Assembly: GCA_964534765.1 (NCBI GenBank)
Contig: CAZHRJ010000044.1
Coordinates: forward strand, 1-20,345
Origin: CAZHRJ01 sp964534765
Lineage (GTDB): Bacteria > Lindowbacteria > 2-12-FULL-62-27
Reading direction: 5' to 3'
Length of the DNA: 20,345 bases
Within the stretch, counting starts at the first letter, position 1, and each line of letters opens with the position of its first letter. Position numbers and translations under genes: made by a program. The notes beneath the pieces are model-generated. The model did no database searches. It was not told where the DNA came from and worked only from the letters and a program-made list of their open reading frames with translations. Shown here one piece after another: positions 1 to 7,534 of the stretch.

Positions 1-79
1 GGGATCCTTTTCAATTTTTTCGCGCGGTTATTTCAGTCTGGTGGGAAGTTCTGAGAGAGGGTGACGGGTCTATTGTTCC
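1..79. other. AT-rich edge downstream of lnt, no gene identified
   Basis: These bases lie downstream of the lnt stop codon. They are AT-richer than the genes, with a T6 run on the plus strand. I see no hairpin followed by a T-tract, so no intrinsic terminator for the operon can be called. A TTG near position 15 on the minus strand could begin another gene leaving the window, but it has no ribosome binding site and too little sequence to judge. Confidence 0.4.
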
Positions 80-1453
80 TCACGGTATGGCGGCCGCATC
101 CAGAGCGGCAGGCGCCGGATGCGGGATAACGGCGGCCAGATCACCGTTCGGGGCGAAGATGAGGGTGGGGCCGGAGTTGCCAACCCGGATGACCGGCAGG
201 CCGGACTCGATGGCGCGAAATCTCAAGAATCGTGCGTGCTGCTCATGGCCGAATGGACTGTCCGACCAGGCGTCGTTGGATAGATTGATTAAAACGTCCG
301 CATCCCGCGCGGACTCCCTGACCAATCTTGAAAACGTCCCCTCAAAACAGATGAGCAATCCCGCGCGCGTCCCACGCCCCATGTCCATTGGCAGAGCTGA
401 GACGCCGGACGAAAAAAATGGCGTACCCAGTTTTTCGCCAAACGCCCGAGCCCAGCCCGTACGCTCGAACCCGGGAATGGATTCCCCGAACGGCACCAGA
501 TGCCGCTTGCGGTACGACGCGACTCGGAATCCGGTGGTATCGAAAAGAACAGCCGCGTTGTAGAATCCCTCTTCATCCCGCTCGACTCCGCCCACCAGGA
601 CGCCGCGCGCGCGCCCGGAGGTAAACAGGGGATCCATCAACGACCGCGGCTCATCCGTCAGATATCCCATGCGGCTGACCACATCGATCGAAAAGAGAGT
701 CTCCGGCAGAATCAGGGTCCCCTCCCGCGCGGGAGAGACCTCATCGGCCAGACGAATCATCTGTTCGCGAATTTCCTCATCCCGCTCGTTTGACTTGGCA
801 TAGGGACTCACACGGGTCTGCAGAAGCACGAAATCCCTGCACGCGCTCACGTCATTCGAGAGATGCTTCATTGGAGAAAGAAAGACAAGAGCCGAAACGA
901 ACCCGCAGATCGCCATGAAAATTCGATGATCTTTTTTCAAGATCAACCACGCCCCGAGCGCATTCGTGACCAGCACCAGAGCAGAGACAAGCCAAATTCC
1001 CCCGATGGACGCGTATGCGGCCATCCGGATGGACCCGTACTGAGTGTATCCGATATTTCCCCACTCATACCCGTAAGGTCCCAGACTGCGCAGCCACTCG
1101 GAAAGGAGCCAGAGGATGGACACGGAAATGAGAAAAGAAATCGGCCGGCCGGCTTTGCGGAAATGGACCGCGGGCCAGGTGACGACGGTAACCCATATCC
1201 CGTGTACCACGACGAGGCCGATCGGGGCGAACACGCTGAATACGCGGAGCCAGAAAAAATAGAGGGCCGCGAAAACGGACGCGCATATCCAAAGCGATGC
1301 CAAGGCCTGACCCCGGCCAACCGATTTCGTCATGGAAACCCAGAGCGGGATGAGAGAGAAGTGAGCGAGCAAAAATCCCTCTTCCAAATAAAAACTCAGG
1401 TAAAGCATCACCGCCGAAAAGATCGGCGGGATAATGGGGCGCAAAACCTTCAA
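80..1453 (-). CDS. lnt: Apolipoprotein N-acyltransferase, short C-terminus
   Basis: Inner-membrane enzyme that moves an acyl chain from a phospholipid to the amino-terminal cysteine of diacylated lipoproteins, the last step of lipoprotein maturation. The first ~195 residues are hydrophobic with several membrane helices; residues ~205-440 form the nitrilase-type domain facing the periplasm. The Glu-Lys-Cys triad is visible: E251 in LILPETLF, K316 in YRKRHLVPFGE, C369 in LLICFEGTF. Conserved SNDAW (392-396) and GNSGP (425-429) follow. At 457 residues it is shorter than typical Lnt (about 500; E. coli 512). It stops soon after the nitrilase fold and lacks the usual conserved tail and last membrane helix. 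The stop is clean and no other frame in the 79 downstream bases restores the tail. It is the last gene of the long operon in this window, 9 nt after murI. Confidence 0.93.
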   Translation of the reverse strand: MKVLRPIIPPIFSAVMLYLSFYLEEGFLLAHFSLIPLWVSMTKSVGRGQALASLWICASVFAALYFFWLRVFSVFAPIGLVVVHGIWVTVVTWPAVHFRKAGRPISFLISVSILWLLSEWLRSLGPYGYEWGNIGYTQYGSIRMAAYASIGGIWLVSALVLVTNALGAWLILKKDHRIFMAICGFVSALVFLSPMKHLSNDVSACRDFVLLQTRVSPYAKSNERDEEIREQMIRLADEVSPAREGTLILPETLFSIDVVSRMGYLTDEPRSLMDPLFTSGRARGVLVGGVERDEEGFYNAAVLFDTTGFRVASYRKRHLVPFGESIPGFERTGWARAFGEKLGTPFFSSGVSALPMDMGRGTRAGLLICFEGTFSRLVRESARDADVLINLSNDAWSDSPFGHEQHARFLRFRAIESGLPVIRVGNSGPTLIFAPNGDLAAVIPHPAPAALDAAAIP

Positions 1454-1462
1454 AGAGTCAGG

Positions 1463-2305
1463 TCAAATAACGGGATTGAGTTCTTCGTCGAGTTCGTTGG
1501 GGGCGAAGACCATGCTGTCCCAGAAGGGGACCTTCAGTTTTTTGAGATTTTGTTTAAAGTCGGCGCGGTTGCCGCTGACGACAAACCTGGCCATGCCGCT
1601 TCCGAGCCGGATGTTCGACAGTTTGGTTTTTTTCAACTGCAGTTTGACCGCCTGCGCCATCAGCCCGGCGGGGTTGACCATGCGAGGCGCCATTTGCTGT
1701 TTTTGAAAAAAAGCCTTGATCGGCGCTTCCAGAAACGGGTAATGAGTGCATCCAAACACCATGGTATCGATCTTTGCGGAAACCAGCATCTCCAATGACG
1801 AGGCGACCGCGGCGTCGACTTCGGCCCCGCTGAATTTCCCGTTCTCAATGAGCGGCACAAACGCGGGACAGGCGCACATGAAGACCTCGATTTTTTCCGC
1901 CCCGGATTTGAGGACGATCGGGTATCGGCCGGTGGCCACGGTGGCGGTGGTCGCGATGACTCCAATCCGGCCCTTGGAGTCCTTGCGGGCCTCCTCCGCA
2001 AGAGCCGGTGAGATCAAACTCATCATGGCCACTTCCGGATGACGCTTGACGGCCTCCTCGACGGCGAGCGCGCTGGATATGTTGCATCCAAACGCGATGA
2101 GTTTGACGTTTCGTTTAATCAGGAAATCGACAATGGACAGCGCGAGATCTCGAATGGTCTCGGCCGGTTTTTCGCCGTACGGCACGTGTTGGGTGTCGGC
2201 GAAGTATATGAAATCCTCGTTCGGCATCTGTGAGCGCAGGGCATCGAGAACCGTCAGGCCGCCGAGTCCGGAATCAAAAATGCCGATGGGCCGGTTTTTG
2301 TTCAT
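1463..2305 (-). CDS. murI: Glutamate racemase
   Basis: Converts L-glutamate to D-glutamate for the peptidoglycan stem peptide, in the cytoplasm and without a cofactor. The 280-residue length is normal. Visible motifs are IGIFDSGLGGLTVL near the start (D11), VPYGEK (42-46), and the two catalytic cysteines: C74 in FGCNISSA and C186 in FGCTHYPF. The first cysteine motif is usually CNTASA or CNTATA, so Ile at the Thr position is a mild departure. The ATG lies 3 nt after the stop of the MerR-like gene, and lnt follows 9 nt downstream, so it is probably translated from the shared operon message. Upstream in the same operon are the genes for meso-diaminopimelate, another peptidoglycan precursor. Confidence 0.95.
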   Translation of the reverse strand: MNKNRPIGIFDSGLGGLTVLDALRSQMPNEDFIYFADTQHVPYGEKPAETIRDLALSIVDFLIKRNVKLIAFGCNISSALAVEEAVKRHPEVAMMSLISPALAEEARKDSKGRIGVIATTATVATGRYPIVLKSGAEKIEVFMCACPAFVPLIENGKFSGAEVDAAVASSLEMLVSAKIDTMVFGCTHYPFLEAPIKAFFQKQQMAPRMVNPAGLMAQAVKLQLKKTKLSNIRLGSGMARFVVSGNRADFKQNLKKLKVPFWDSMVFAPNELDEELNPVI

Positions 2306-2308
2306 GGC

Positions 2309-2797
2309 TTAGAGCAGATCCTCTCCCATCCGTTTCCCCCGAGACGGAGCGGCGGTCGAAGGCCGGCCGGCGACGGTGTCACCCGGGGCGGCAGATATGT
2401 CCGGTGACTCCCAGGAGGAATTCGGCCGGAAGGGCGAATGGGATCGCCCAAGGACCGACCGGCAGAAAGAGAGGTGAGCGTCGAGATCCATGCGAGGTCC
2501 ACCCTGCGACGCATGAATAAGATCCCGGACAAACCGCATCGTGAAATACCGGCTGTCCGCGAGGCGCTTGATCGTCCTTAGTGTCTCGACCGTTTGCGCC
2601 GGATAGGACGAACCGCGGCCGCGGCGGTTCACCGGCAGTTTGTACCAGCCAACCCAGAATTTCAGCAGGCGGTCGGTGATGCCAAGCTCTTTTAAAAGAT
2701 CCCGTTTGGACAAGGCCTGATCAGCCATGGCAGCGGACCTCAGCCGAGGCTCGAACAGGGACTCGTCCGGAGCGGCGATGACTGCAGCGCGCGCCAT
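2309..2797 (-). CDS. Small MerR-type helix-turn-helix protein
   Basis: Residues ~30-95 align with the MerR-family DNA-binding domain: a helix-turn-helix (LLKELGITDRLLKFW), a wing (KLPVNRRGRGSSYP) and a following helix (TVETLRTIKRLADSRYFT). After residue ~115 the chain is short, rich in Pro, Ser and Arg, and looks disordered. There is no effector domain and no long dimerisation coiled coil. Two starts are possible: ATG at 2797, 8 nt after folK, or ATG at 2728 (139 residues), which has GAGG about 9 nt upstream and begins just before the domain. I think 2728 is at least as likely. It sits between folK and murI in a biosynthetic operon, so it may be an autoregulator of that operon; this is inference. 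No target is known. Confidence 0.7.
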   Translation of the reverse strand: MARAAVIAAPDESLFEPRLRSAAMADQALSKRDLLKELGITDRLLKFWVGWYKLPVNRRGRGSSYPAQTVETLRTIKRLADSRYFTMRFVRDLIHASQGGPRMDLDAHLSFCRSVLGRSHSPFRPNSSWESPDISAAPGDTVAGRPSTAAPSRGKRMGEDLL

Positions 2798-2805
2798 GGA
2801 TCATC

Positions 2806-3321
2806 TCAGAGAGACGCAGCCGAAAGACGGCTGCCGGGCGGCGCACTGTTCGGGATTTGGGATTTTTGCCAGTCGGTCCAGAGGTCACCGCACGTTTTTC
2901 CGATTCCCGGCACGATCGCGTCCGGCGCGATTTGGGCCAGGGGCTCGAGTACAAACTGTCGTTCGGCCAGAGAGGGATGCGGGATGATGAGGCGCGTCGT
3001 GCGGATGATCCGTAAACCAAACAGCAGGATGTCGATGTCGAGCGGTCTGGGTCCCCACCGCTCGGCCGATAGGTCCCTGCCGGCGGCGATTTCGATCTCT
3101 TTGATCATGTCGAGCAAATTTTCCGGTGATATAAAACTGCGGAATTCCGCCGCGGCGTTGAGAAAATCGGGCTGGTCGGTCTTGCCGACCGGCCGGGTCT
3201 CGTAAACGGAGGAGACGCGAACCACACGGCCGATTGAGGAGAGGTGATCGACGCCAAATTTCAGATTCGACTCGCGGTCGCCCACGTTCGATCCCAGAGA
3301 GAGATAGTACGGTTCCTTCAT
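2806..3321 (-). CDS. folK: HPPK, 6-hydroxymethyl-7,8-dihydropterin pyrophosphokinase
   Basis: Transfers pyrophosphate from ATP to 6-hydroxymethyl-dihydropterin, the step after FolB and before dihydropteroate synthase in folate synthesis. The family signature is complete: LSLGSNVGDR at residues 7-16, FLNAAAEF at 53-60, and RWGPRPLDIDILLF at 88-101 with the magnesium aspartates D95 and D97. IPHPSLAERQFVLEPL follows at 113-128. Length (171) is slightly above the common ~160, the extra being a non-conserved C-terminal tail. The ATG overlaps the folB stop by 4 nt, so translation of the two is probably coupled. The MerR-like gene begins 8 nt downstream. Confidence 0.96.
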   Translation of the reverse strand: MKEPYYLSLGSNVGDRESNLKFGVDHLSSIGRVVRVSSVYETRPVGKTDQPDFLNAAAEFRSFISPENLLDMIKEIEIAAGRDLSAERWGPRPLDIDILLFGLRIIRTTRLIIPHPSLAERQFVLEPLAQIAPDAIVPGIGKTCGDLWTDWQKSQIPNSAPPGSRLSAASL

Positions 3322-3668
3322 GCACGGGTGACCTCGACTTCGTAGCCCCCGATCCGCCGGTCGGATTTGGGGCGGTTTTTTCTAACCCGGACAAGGAGTT
3401 CCTGGATTTTGGCCCGATGCCGTTTCCAGAAGGAGTCCAGGATGTCGGTCGCGAGCATTTCGATCAGATGGTACGTTTTTTTCCCGGAGACGCGCAGAAC
3501 CGACGAGACGATATCCTCCACGGTGATCGCCTGATCCAGCCGCTCGGAGTTCGGCGCCTTTCGATAGGATACTTCGACGTCGACCTCGAGGACCGTCCCC
3601 AGTTTTTGTTCCCATGCGTAGGCCGCGTGGTCCGCCTCCAGGCGGATCGATCGAACTTTCAATTTCAT
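3318..3668 (-). CDS. folB: Dihydroneopterin aldolase family protein
   Basis: FolB cleaves dihydroneopterin to 6-hydroxymethyl-dihydropterin and glycolaldehyde. The fold matches FolB: first strand MKLKVRSIRLEA, then AYAWE (E20), LEVDVEV, the LIEMLATDI helix (E70) and VRVRKNRPK near the end (K97). I chose the ATG at 3668 because it gives 116 residues and aligns with the E. coli start; a longer frame begins at 3713, 4 nt after the dapL stop, and would add 15 unconserved residues. Three usual residues differ: the Gly before the YxWE segment, the active-site Tyr (Val at V50) and the Pro after the C-terminal Lys. The ATGA overlap with folK strongly supports a role in folate synthesis, though the changes leave the exact reaction in doubt. 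Confidence 0.85.
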   Translation of the reverse strand: MKLKVRSIRLEADHAAYAWEQKLGTVLEVDVEVSYRKAPNSERLDQAITVEDIVSSVLRVSGKKTYHLIEMLATDILDSFWKRHRAKIQELLVRVRKNRPKSDRRIGGYEVEVTRA

Positions 3669-3717
3669 GGATCCCGCCGCCCCAGTCACGCTGCTGATCA
3701 TTTTGATAGTCATTCTG

Positions 3718-4968
3718 CTAGGCGCGCAGATCGAGTTTCCGAAGCCGCCGGGCGGCTTCCGCGATCCGGTCGTCCGGGGCGGTCAGGGAAAATCGGACGT
3801 AGCCTTCCCCGGAAGGCCCAAATCCGCTGCCGGGCGTGCAGACGACACCGGCTTCGGTCAGAACCCGATCGACACATGCCGCGGACGACAGTTTGCCGGG
3901 CGTTGGGACCCAGAGATAGAACGTGGCCCGCTGAGGGTTTGCGTTCCAGCCGGCGTCGCGAAGAGCTTGGACGAGGACATCGCGGCGTTTACGGACGATT
4001 TCGTTGTTGCGTGCGATATGGGATTGATCGCCCGAAAGAGCCGCGATCCCGGCTTCCTGGACGGCCTGGAAGATACCGGAGTCGAGGTTGGTTTTAATGG
4101 CGCCGAGTCCCGCGAGGATATCGCGATTGCCGACCGCGAACCCGATGCGCCAGCCAGTCATGCAATAAGTTTTGGACAGGGAATGAAACTCAATGGACAC
4201 CTCGCGCGCGCCGGGGACCTGCAGGACCGACGGCGATCGATAGCCGTCGAAAGCGACTTCAGTATAGGCCGCGTCATGGCAGAGGATGATCCGGTGCTTT
4301 CTACAAAACGCGACGGCCTCCTCCAAAAAGTCCATGGAGCAGACGGCGCCAATGGGGTTGTTGGGATAATTGAAGAAAAACATCCGCGCCTTCTTGATCG
4401 CGGCCGCGGGGACGGCGGAGAGGTTGGGCAGGTAATTATTTTTTTCGAGGAGCGGCAGTTCACAGAGTTGTCCGCCGGCGAAGATCGTCCCGATCTTGTA
4501 AACCGGGTACCCGGGTTCCGTCGCCAGGACGACGTCGCCCGGATTGCAGTAGGCAAGCACCATGTGCCCGATGCCCTCCTTGGAACCGATCAGGGAGAGA
4601 ACCTCCGTTTTCGGATCGAGATCAACGCCGAACCGGCCGCCGAACCACCGCGCGGCGGCCGTTCGGAAGGAGAGCATTCCTTCATAAGCCGGGTATCGGT
4701 GGTTTGCCGGTTTTTCCGCGGCCAGCTTAAGCGCCTCCACGATATGCGGCGCGGTCGGGATATCCGGATCGCCAATGCCGAGGTCGACCATGTCGCGGCC
4801 CTGCTGGAGAAGATCGCGTTTTTTCCGGTCAATCGCCGCGAAGAGATACGGCGGAAGAACAGTCAGCCGGCCGGCGCGCGGGAAGACGCCGGAAGGTGTC
4901 GCGGATGATGAGTCCGGGCGCGGCCGGGACATGGATCGAGGAGATTTTCGAGAGCGAAGTTTGGGCAT
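3718..4968 (-). CDS. dapL: LL-diaminopimelate aminotransferase
   Basis: PLP enzyme that converts tetrahydrodipicolinate directly to LL-diaminopimelate using glutamate, replacing the DapD-DapC-DapE acyl route. The sequence matches the DapL family closely: LPPYLFAAIDRKKRDL (38-53), DLGIGDPDIPTAPHIVEAL (62-80), RYPAYEGMLSFR (91-102), GSKEGIGH (128-135) and SLSKTYCMTGWRIGFAVG (263-280) with the PLP lysine K266. The usual NPTG is NPIG here (204-207). An unconserved Ser/Pro/Arg-rich stretch of ~35 residues precedes the family start. The ATG at 4968 has GAGG ~10 nt upstream; an in-frame ATG at 4932 would shorten the extension. It lies 7 nt after the FAH-family gene. With dapA, dapB, dapF and lysA in the same operon it completes lysine synthesis, which makes DapL much likelier than another class I aminotransferase. 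Confidence 0.93.
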   Translation of the reverse strand: MPKLRSRKSPRSMSRPRPDSSSATPSGVFPRAGRLTVLPPYLFAAIDRKKRDLLQQGRDMVDLGIGDPDIPTAPHIVEALKLAAEKPANHRYPAYEGMLSFRTAAARWFGGRFGVDLDPKTEVLSLIGSKEGIGHMVLAYCNPGDVVLATEPGYPVYKIGTIFAGGQLCELPLLEKNNYLPNLSAVPAAAIKKARMFFFNYPNNPIGAVCSMDFLEEAVAFCRKHRIILCHDAAYTEVAFDGYRSPSVLQVPGAREVSIEFHSLSKTYCMTGWRIGFAVGNRDILAGLGAIKTNLDSGIFQAVQEAGIAALSGDQSHIARNNEIVRKRRDVLVQALRDAGWNANPQRATFYLWVPTPGKLSSAACVDRVLTEAGVVCTPGSGFGPSGEGYVRFSLTAPDDRIAEAARRLRKLDLRA

Positions 4969-4975
4969 CGAATTT

Positions 4976-5791
4976 CTACCTCAGGGCAGCTGCGGGAACG
5001 GCGGATTCTTTTTCGAGCCGGACCGGATTTTCCAATTCGCCGATGCCGGTGACGCGTACAACGATTCGGTCGCCGGATTGAAGCGGCCCCACGCCCTTGC
5101 AGGTGCCGGTAGCGACCAGATCACCCGGCAACAGGGTGAAACACTGGGAAATGTAGGACAATACGGTTGGCGGGTCAAAAATCATGTCGCCTCCCTTCGC
5201 GCTCTGAACCACCCGGCCGTTCAGGATCCCCTGAAGTTCGGCCGATCGCCAGTCCAACGCGGTCTCGACGACCGGGCCGGCGGGGCAGAAGGTATCAAAC
5301 GACTTGCCGCGAGTCCACTGAACATCAGACCGCTGAATGTCCCGGGCGGTCACGTCGTTGACGCAGGTGTAACCGAAAATATAGTCCGCCGCATCCCGCA
5401 GGGGCACGCGCCGGGCACGGCGTTTGACGTAAAAACCGATTTCCGATTCGTATTCCACGCGCGAGGATTCCGGCGGCAGGAGGATCGGATCACCCGAGGC
5501 CAGAAGGGCCGTAGGCGCTTTGAAGAAAATCACGGGTTCCTTCGGCGTCTCGGCATCGATGCCCTTGCGGGGCAATTCGCGAATATGGTCGGTATAATTC
5601 AATCCGACCGCGACGATTTTGGAGCTATCAAAGGGAGCAAGGGGCTGAACGTCCGACAGCGCGATTGATTCTCTTCCGACGGCGCAGGAATCGAGCGGAT
5701 GGCCGGAGACCATTCTCACGCGATCGCCTTCGACGATTCCGAACGCGACCGACTCACCATCGGGCCGACGCCGGAACCGGATCCATTTCAT
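4976..5791 (-). CDS. Fumarylacetoacetate hydrolase family protein
   Basis: A 271-residue member of the FAH superfamily, whose enzymes act on 2-oxo and beta-diketo acids (hydrolases, decarboxylases, isomerases, oxaloacetate tautomerases). Visible motifs are VGLNYTDH (62-69), EPVIFFKAPTALLASGD (85-101), VEYESEIGFYVKR with probable metal ligands E115 and E117, CVNDVTARDIQ with D146, KSFDTFCPAGP (163-173) and GTCKGVGP near the end, where GTPxGVG is usual. I chose ATG 5791 because it overlaps the dapB stop as ATGA and begins at the family start; the frame can extend to 5857 but those residues lie inside dapB. It sits between dapB and dapL. The substrate cannot be read from sequence. A role in clearing an oxo-acid by-product or making oxaloacetate tautomers available is speculation. 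Confidence 0.9.
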   Translation of the reverse strand: MKWIRFRRRPDGESVAFGIVEGDRVRMVSGHPLDSCAVGRESIALSDVQPLAPFDSSKIVAVGLNYTDHIRELPRKGIDAETPKEPVIFFKAPTALLASGDPILLPPESSRVEYESEIGFYVKRRARRVPLRDAADYIFGYTCVNDVTARDIQRSDVQWTRGKSFDTFCPAGPVVETALDWRSAELQGILNGRVVQSAKGGDMIFDPPTVLSYISQCFTLLPGDLVATGTCKGVGPLQSGDRIVVRVTGIGELENPVRLEKESAVPAAALR

Positions 5792-6606
5792 CGGTTTTCC
5801 GGCAGGCCCAGCACATCCCGCATGCCATAGACGCCGGGCGGGACGCCAAGGACCCACTCGGCTGCCCGGAGCGCGCCGGCGGCGAATGTATCGCGGGAGG
5901 AAGCGCGGTGGGTGAGTTCGACGCGCTCACCCAATCCCAGAAAATGGACCGTGTGATCGCCGACGACGTCTCCGCCCCGGACGGCCAGGACTCCGAGTTC
6001 GCCGGGCTGGCGCGCGCCAACCAATCCCTCACGGCCATGGAGGTCTCTGAGCTTGGCGCCGCTCCCGCGCCGGATTGCATCGGCCAGCGCGCGTGCGCTA
6101 CCGGAAGGCGCGTCTTTTTTCAGGCGGTGATGGATTTCGACGATTTCAGCGTCATAGGCCGGGCACAGGAACTTCGAGGCGACTTCGGTCAGATAGACCA
6201 TGAGATTCAGACCAAGACTCATGTTCGGCGCGTAGACGACCGGAATAGTTTTGGCGGCTGTTTTGAGTTTTTTTTCGTGAGCGGCATCGAGCGCGGTGGT
6301 GCAGATCACGGCCGGTTTGCCGAGTGACTGTGCCGCCAGGAGACAGGCGGCCGAGCCGTCGGGCGTGGAGAAATCGATCAGGACCTGGATGGCGCGATCC
6401 AGGGCGCTGATGGTCTTGATCATCACTCCCGTCCTGGCGCAGCCGGAGACAAATCCGGCGTCCTTGCCCAGATCCGGATGGCCATCCCGCTCGTAGGCGC
6501 CGGCGAGTTCGTAGCGGTCATTCTGCGCGGCCAGCGCGACAACGCGGCGGCCCATTTTCCCGGCCGCGCCATTGACGCCGACCCGGACGCGCTCAGCGGA
6601 TGACAT
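5788..6606 (-). CDS. dapB: 4-Hydroxy-tetrahydrodipicolinate reductase
   Basis: Reduces the DapA product to tetrahydrodipicolinate with NAD(P)H, the second step of the diaminopimelate branch. The Rossmann motif is VGVNGAAGKMGR (9-20). The C-terminal signature EIVEIHHRLKKDAPSGSA (154-171) carries the catalytic His-His pair and the lysine, and GDHTVHF follows. Length (272) is normal. Its ATG lies inside the end of dapA (14 nt overlap), and the FAH-family gene starts on its stop codon, so the three are probably translationally coupled. Its product is the substrate of DapL, encoded two genes downstream. Confidence 0.96.
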   Translation of the reverse strand: MSSAERVRVGVNGAAGKMGRRVVALAAQNDRYELAGAYERDGHPDLGKDAGFVSGCARTGVMIKTISALDRAIQVLIDFSTPDGSAACLLAAQSLGKPAVICTTALDAAHEKKLKTAAKTIPVVYAPNMSLGLNLMVYLTEVASKFLCPAYDAEIVEIHHRLKKDAPSGSARALADAIRRGSGAKLRDLHGREGLVGARQPGELGVLAVRGGDVVGDHTVHFLGLGERVELTHRASSRDTFAAGALRAAEWVLGVPPGVYGMRDVLGLPENR

Positions 6607-7534
6607 GATACTTCTTCAACACCGCCTTGAGTTTTCCCAGATTCACAGGGCTCAGCTCGCAGAGCGGGAGACGAAATTCAAGCGTGCAGAGGCCCATGAG
6701 TGCGCATGCGGTTTTAGCGGGGATGGGATTGGTTTCGACGAACATCAAGTCGATGATTTCGATCAGATCCAGCTGGATGTTTCTGGACTGGTCGGCGCGG
6801 CCCTTTTCAAACGCGTGGACCAGATTGGCGATCTGCCGGGGAATGACATTCGCCGTCGCCGAAATAACGCCCGTGCCGCCGAGCGCCAGGATCACAAACG
6901 TGAGCGCGTCCTCGCCGGAGAGGACGGCGAATGGGCTGGCGCGAGTGGATTTTTTGGCGCGGAGGAGGCTCATGAGTTGAGTGATCTGCGAGAGATTTCC
7001 GGATGCCTCCTTGACGCCGACGATGCGCGGATGATCGGCCAGTGACGCCAGAGTTTCCGGGAGCATGTTGACTCCGGTTCTGCCGGGAATGTTATAGAGG
7101 ATTTGCGGGATATCAACCGCATCGGCGATGCGGGTGAAATGCGCGATGATTCCCCGCTGGGTTGGCTTGTTGTAATAAGGGCAGATGAGCAGCGCCGCGT
7201 CACAGCCGGAGTCGGCGGCGTGGCGGGTGAGTTCGAGCGCCTCGTCGGTCGAGTTGGACCCGGTGCCCGCGATGACCGGGACGCGGCCGGCGGCATACTG
7301 GACCGTGAGTTCGACCACCCGGTGGTGTTCGGCGTGGGACAGGGTGGCGCTTTCACCGGTTGTTCCGCAGGGCAGCAGCGCGTCTGTCCCGTTCTTGATC
7401 TGGAACTCCACCACCCGCCGCAGGGATTCCTCATCCACCCGGCCGGACCGAAAGGGCGTGATCATCGCCACGATGGAACCCCGCGGGACTTGATTCGCCC
7501 GCCTCGCTCGATTCGCGGACAATCTATTTTTCAT
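6593..7534 (-). CDS. dapA: 4-Hydroxy-tetrahydrodipicolinate synthase
   Basis: Condenses pyruvate with aspartate semialdehyde, the first step committed to diaminopimelate and lysine. It is a class I aldolase-type TIM barrel. Conserved parts are GSIVAMITPF (19-28), CGTTGES (56-62), LYNIPGRTG with catalytic Y147, and VGVKEASGN with the Schiff-base lysine K175. The 313 residues include about 17 extra at the amino end before the family start. The ATG at 7534 overlaps the dapF stop as ATGA and is preceded by GAAGGTGAGG, which supports this start. It is followed by dapB in an overlapping frame. Confidence 0.96.
   Translation of the reverse strand: MKNRLSANRARRANQVPRGSIVAMITPFRSGRVDEESLRRVVEFQIKNGTDALLPCGTTGESATLSHAEHHRVVELTVQYAAGRVPVIAGTGSNSTDEALELTRHAADSGCDAALLICPYYNKPTQRGIIAHFTRIADAVDIPQILYNIPGRTGVNMLPETLASLADHPRIVGVKEASGNLSQITQLMSLLRAKKSTRASPFAVLSGEDALTFVILALGGTGVISATANVIPRQIANLVHAFEKGRADQSRNIQLDLIEIIDLMFVETNPIPAKTACALMGLCTLEFRLPLCELSPVNLGKLKAVLKKYHVIR

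Noticed and set aside
44..54. 11-bp match between the left edge and position ~19852 (GGAAGTTCTGA)
   Set aside because: Matches of this length are expected by chance in 20 kb.
3667..4908. Long plus-strand open frame of 413 codons
   Set aside because: It lies opposite dapL, has no recognisable domain and arises from high GC in the codon third positions of the real gene. Similar long shadows at 863-1798, 3234-4097, 16719-17837 and 18130-19050 were rejected for the same reason.
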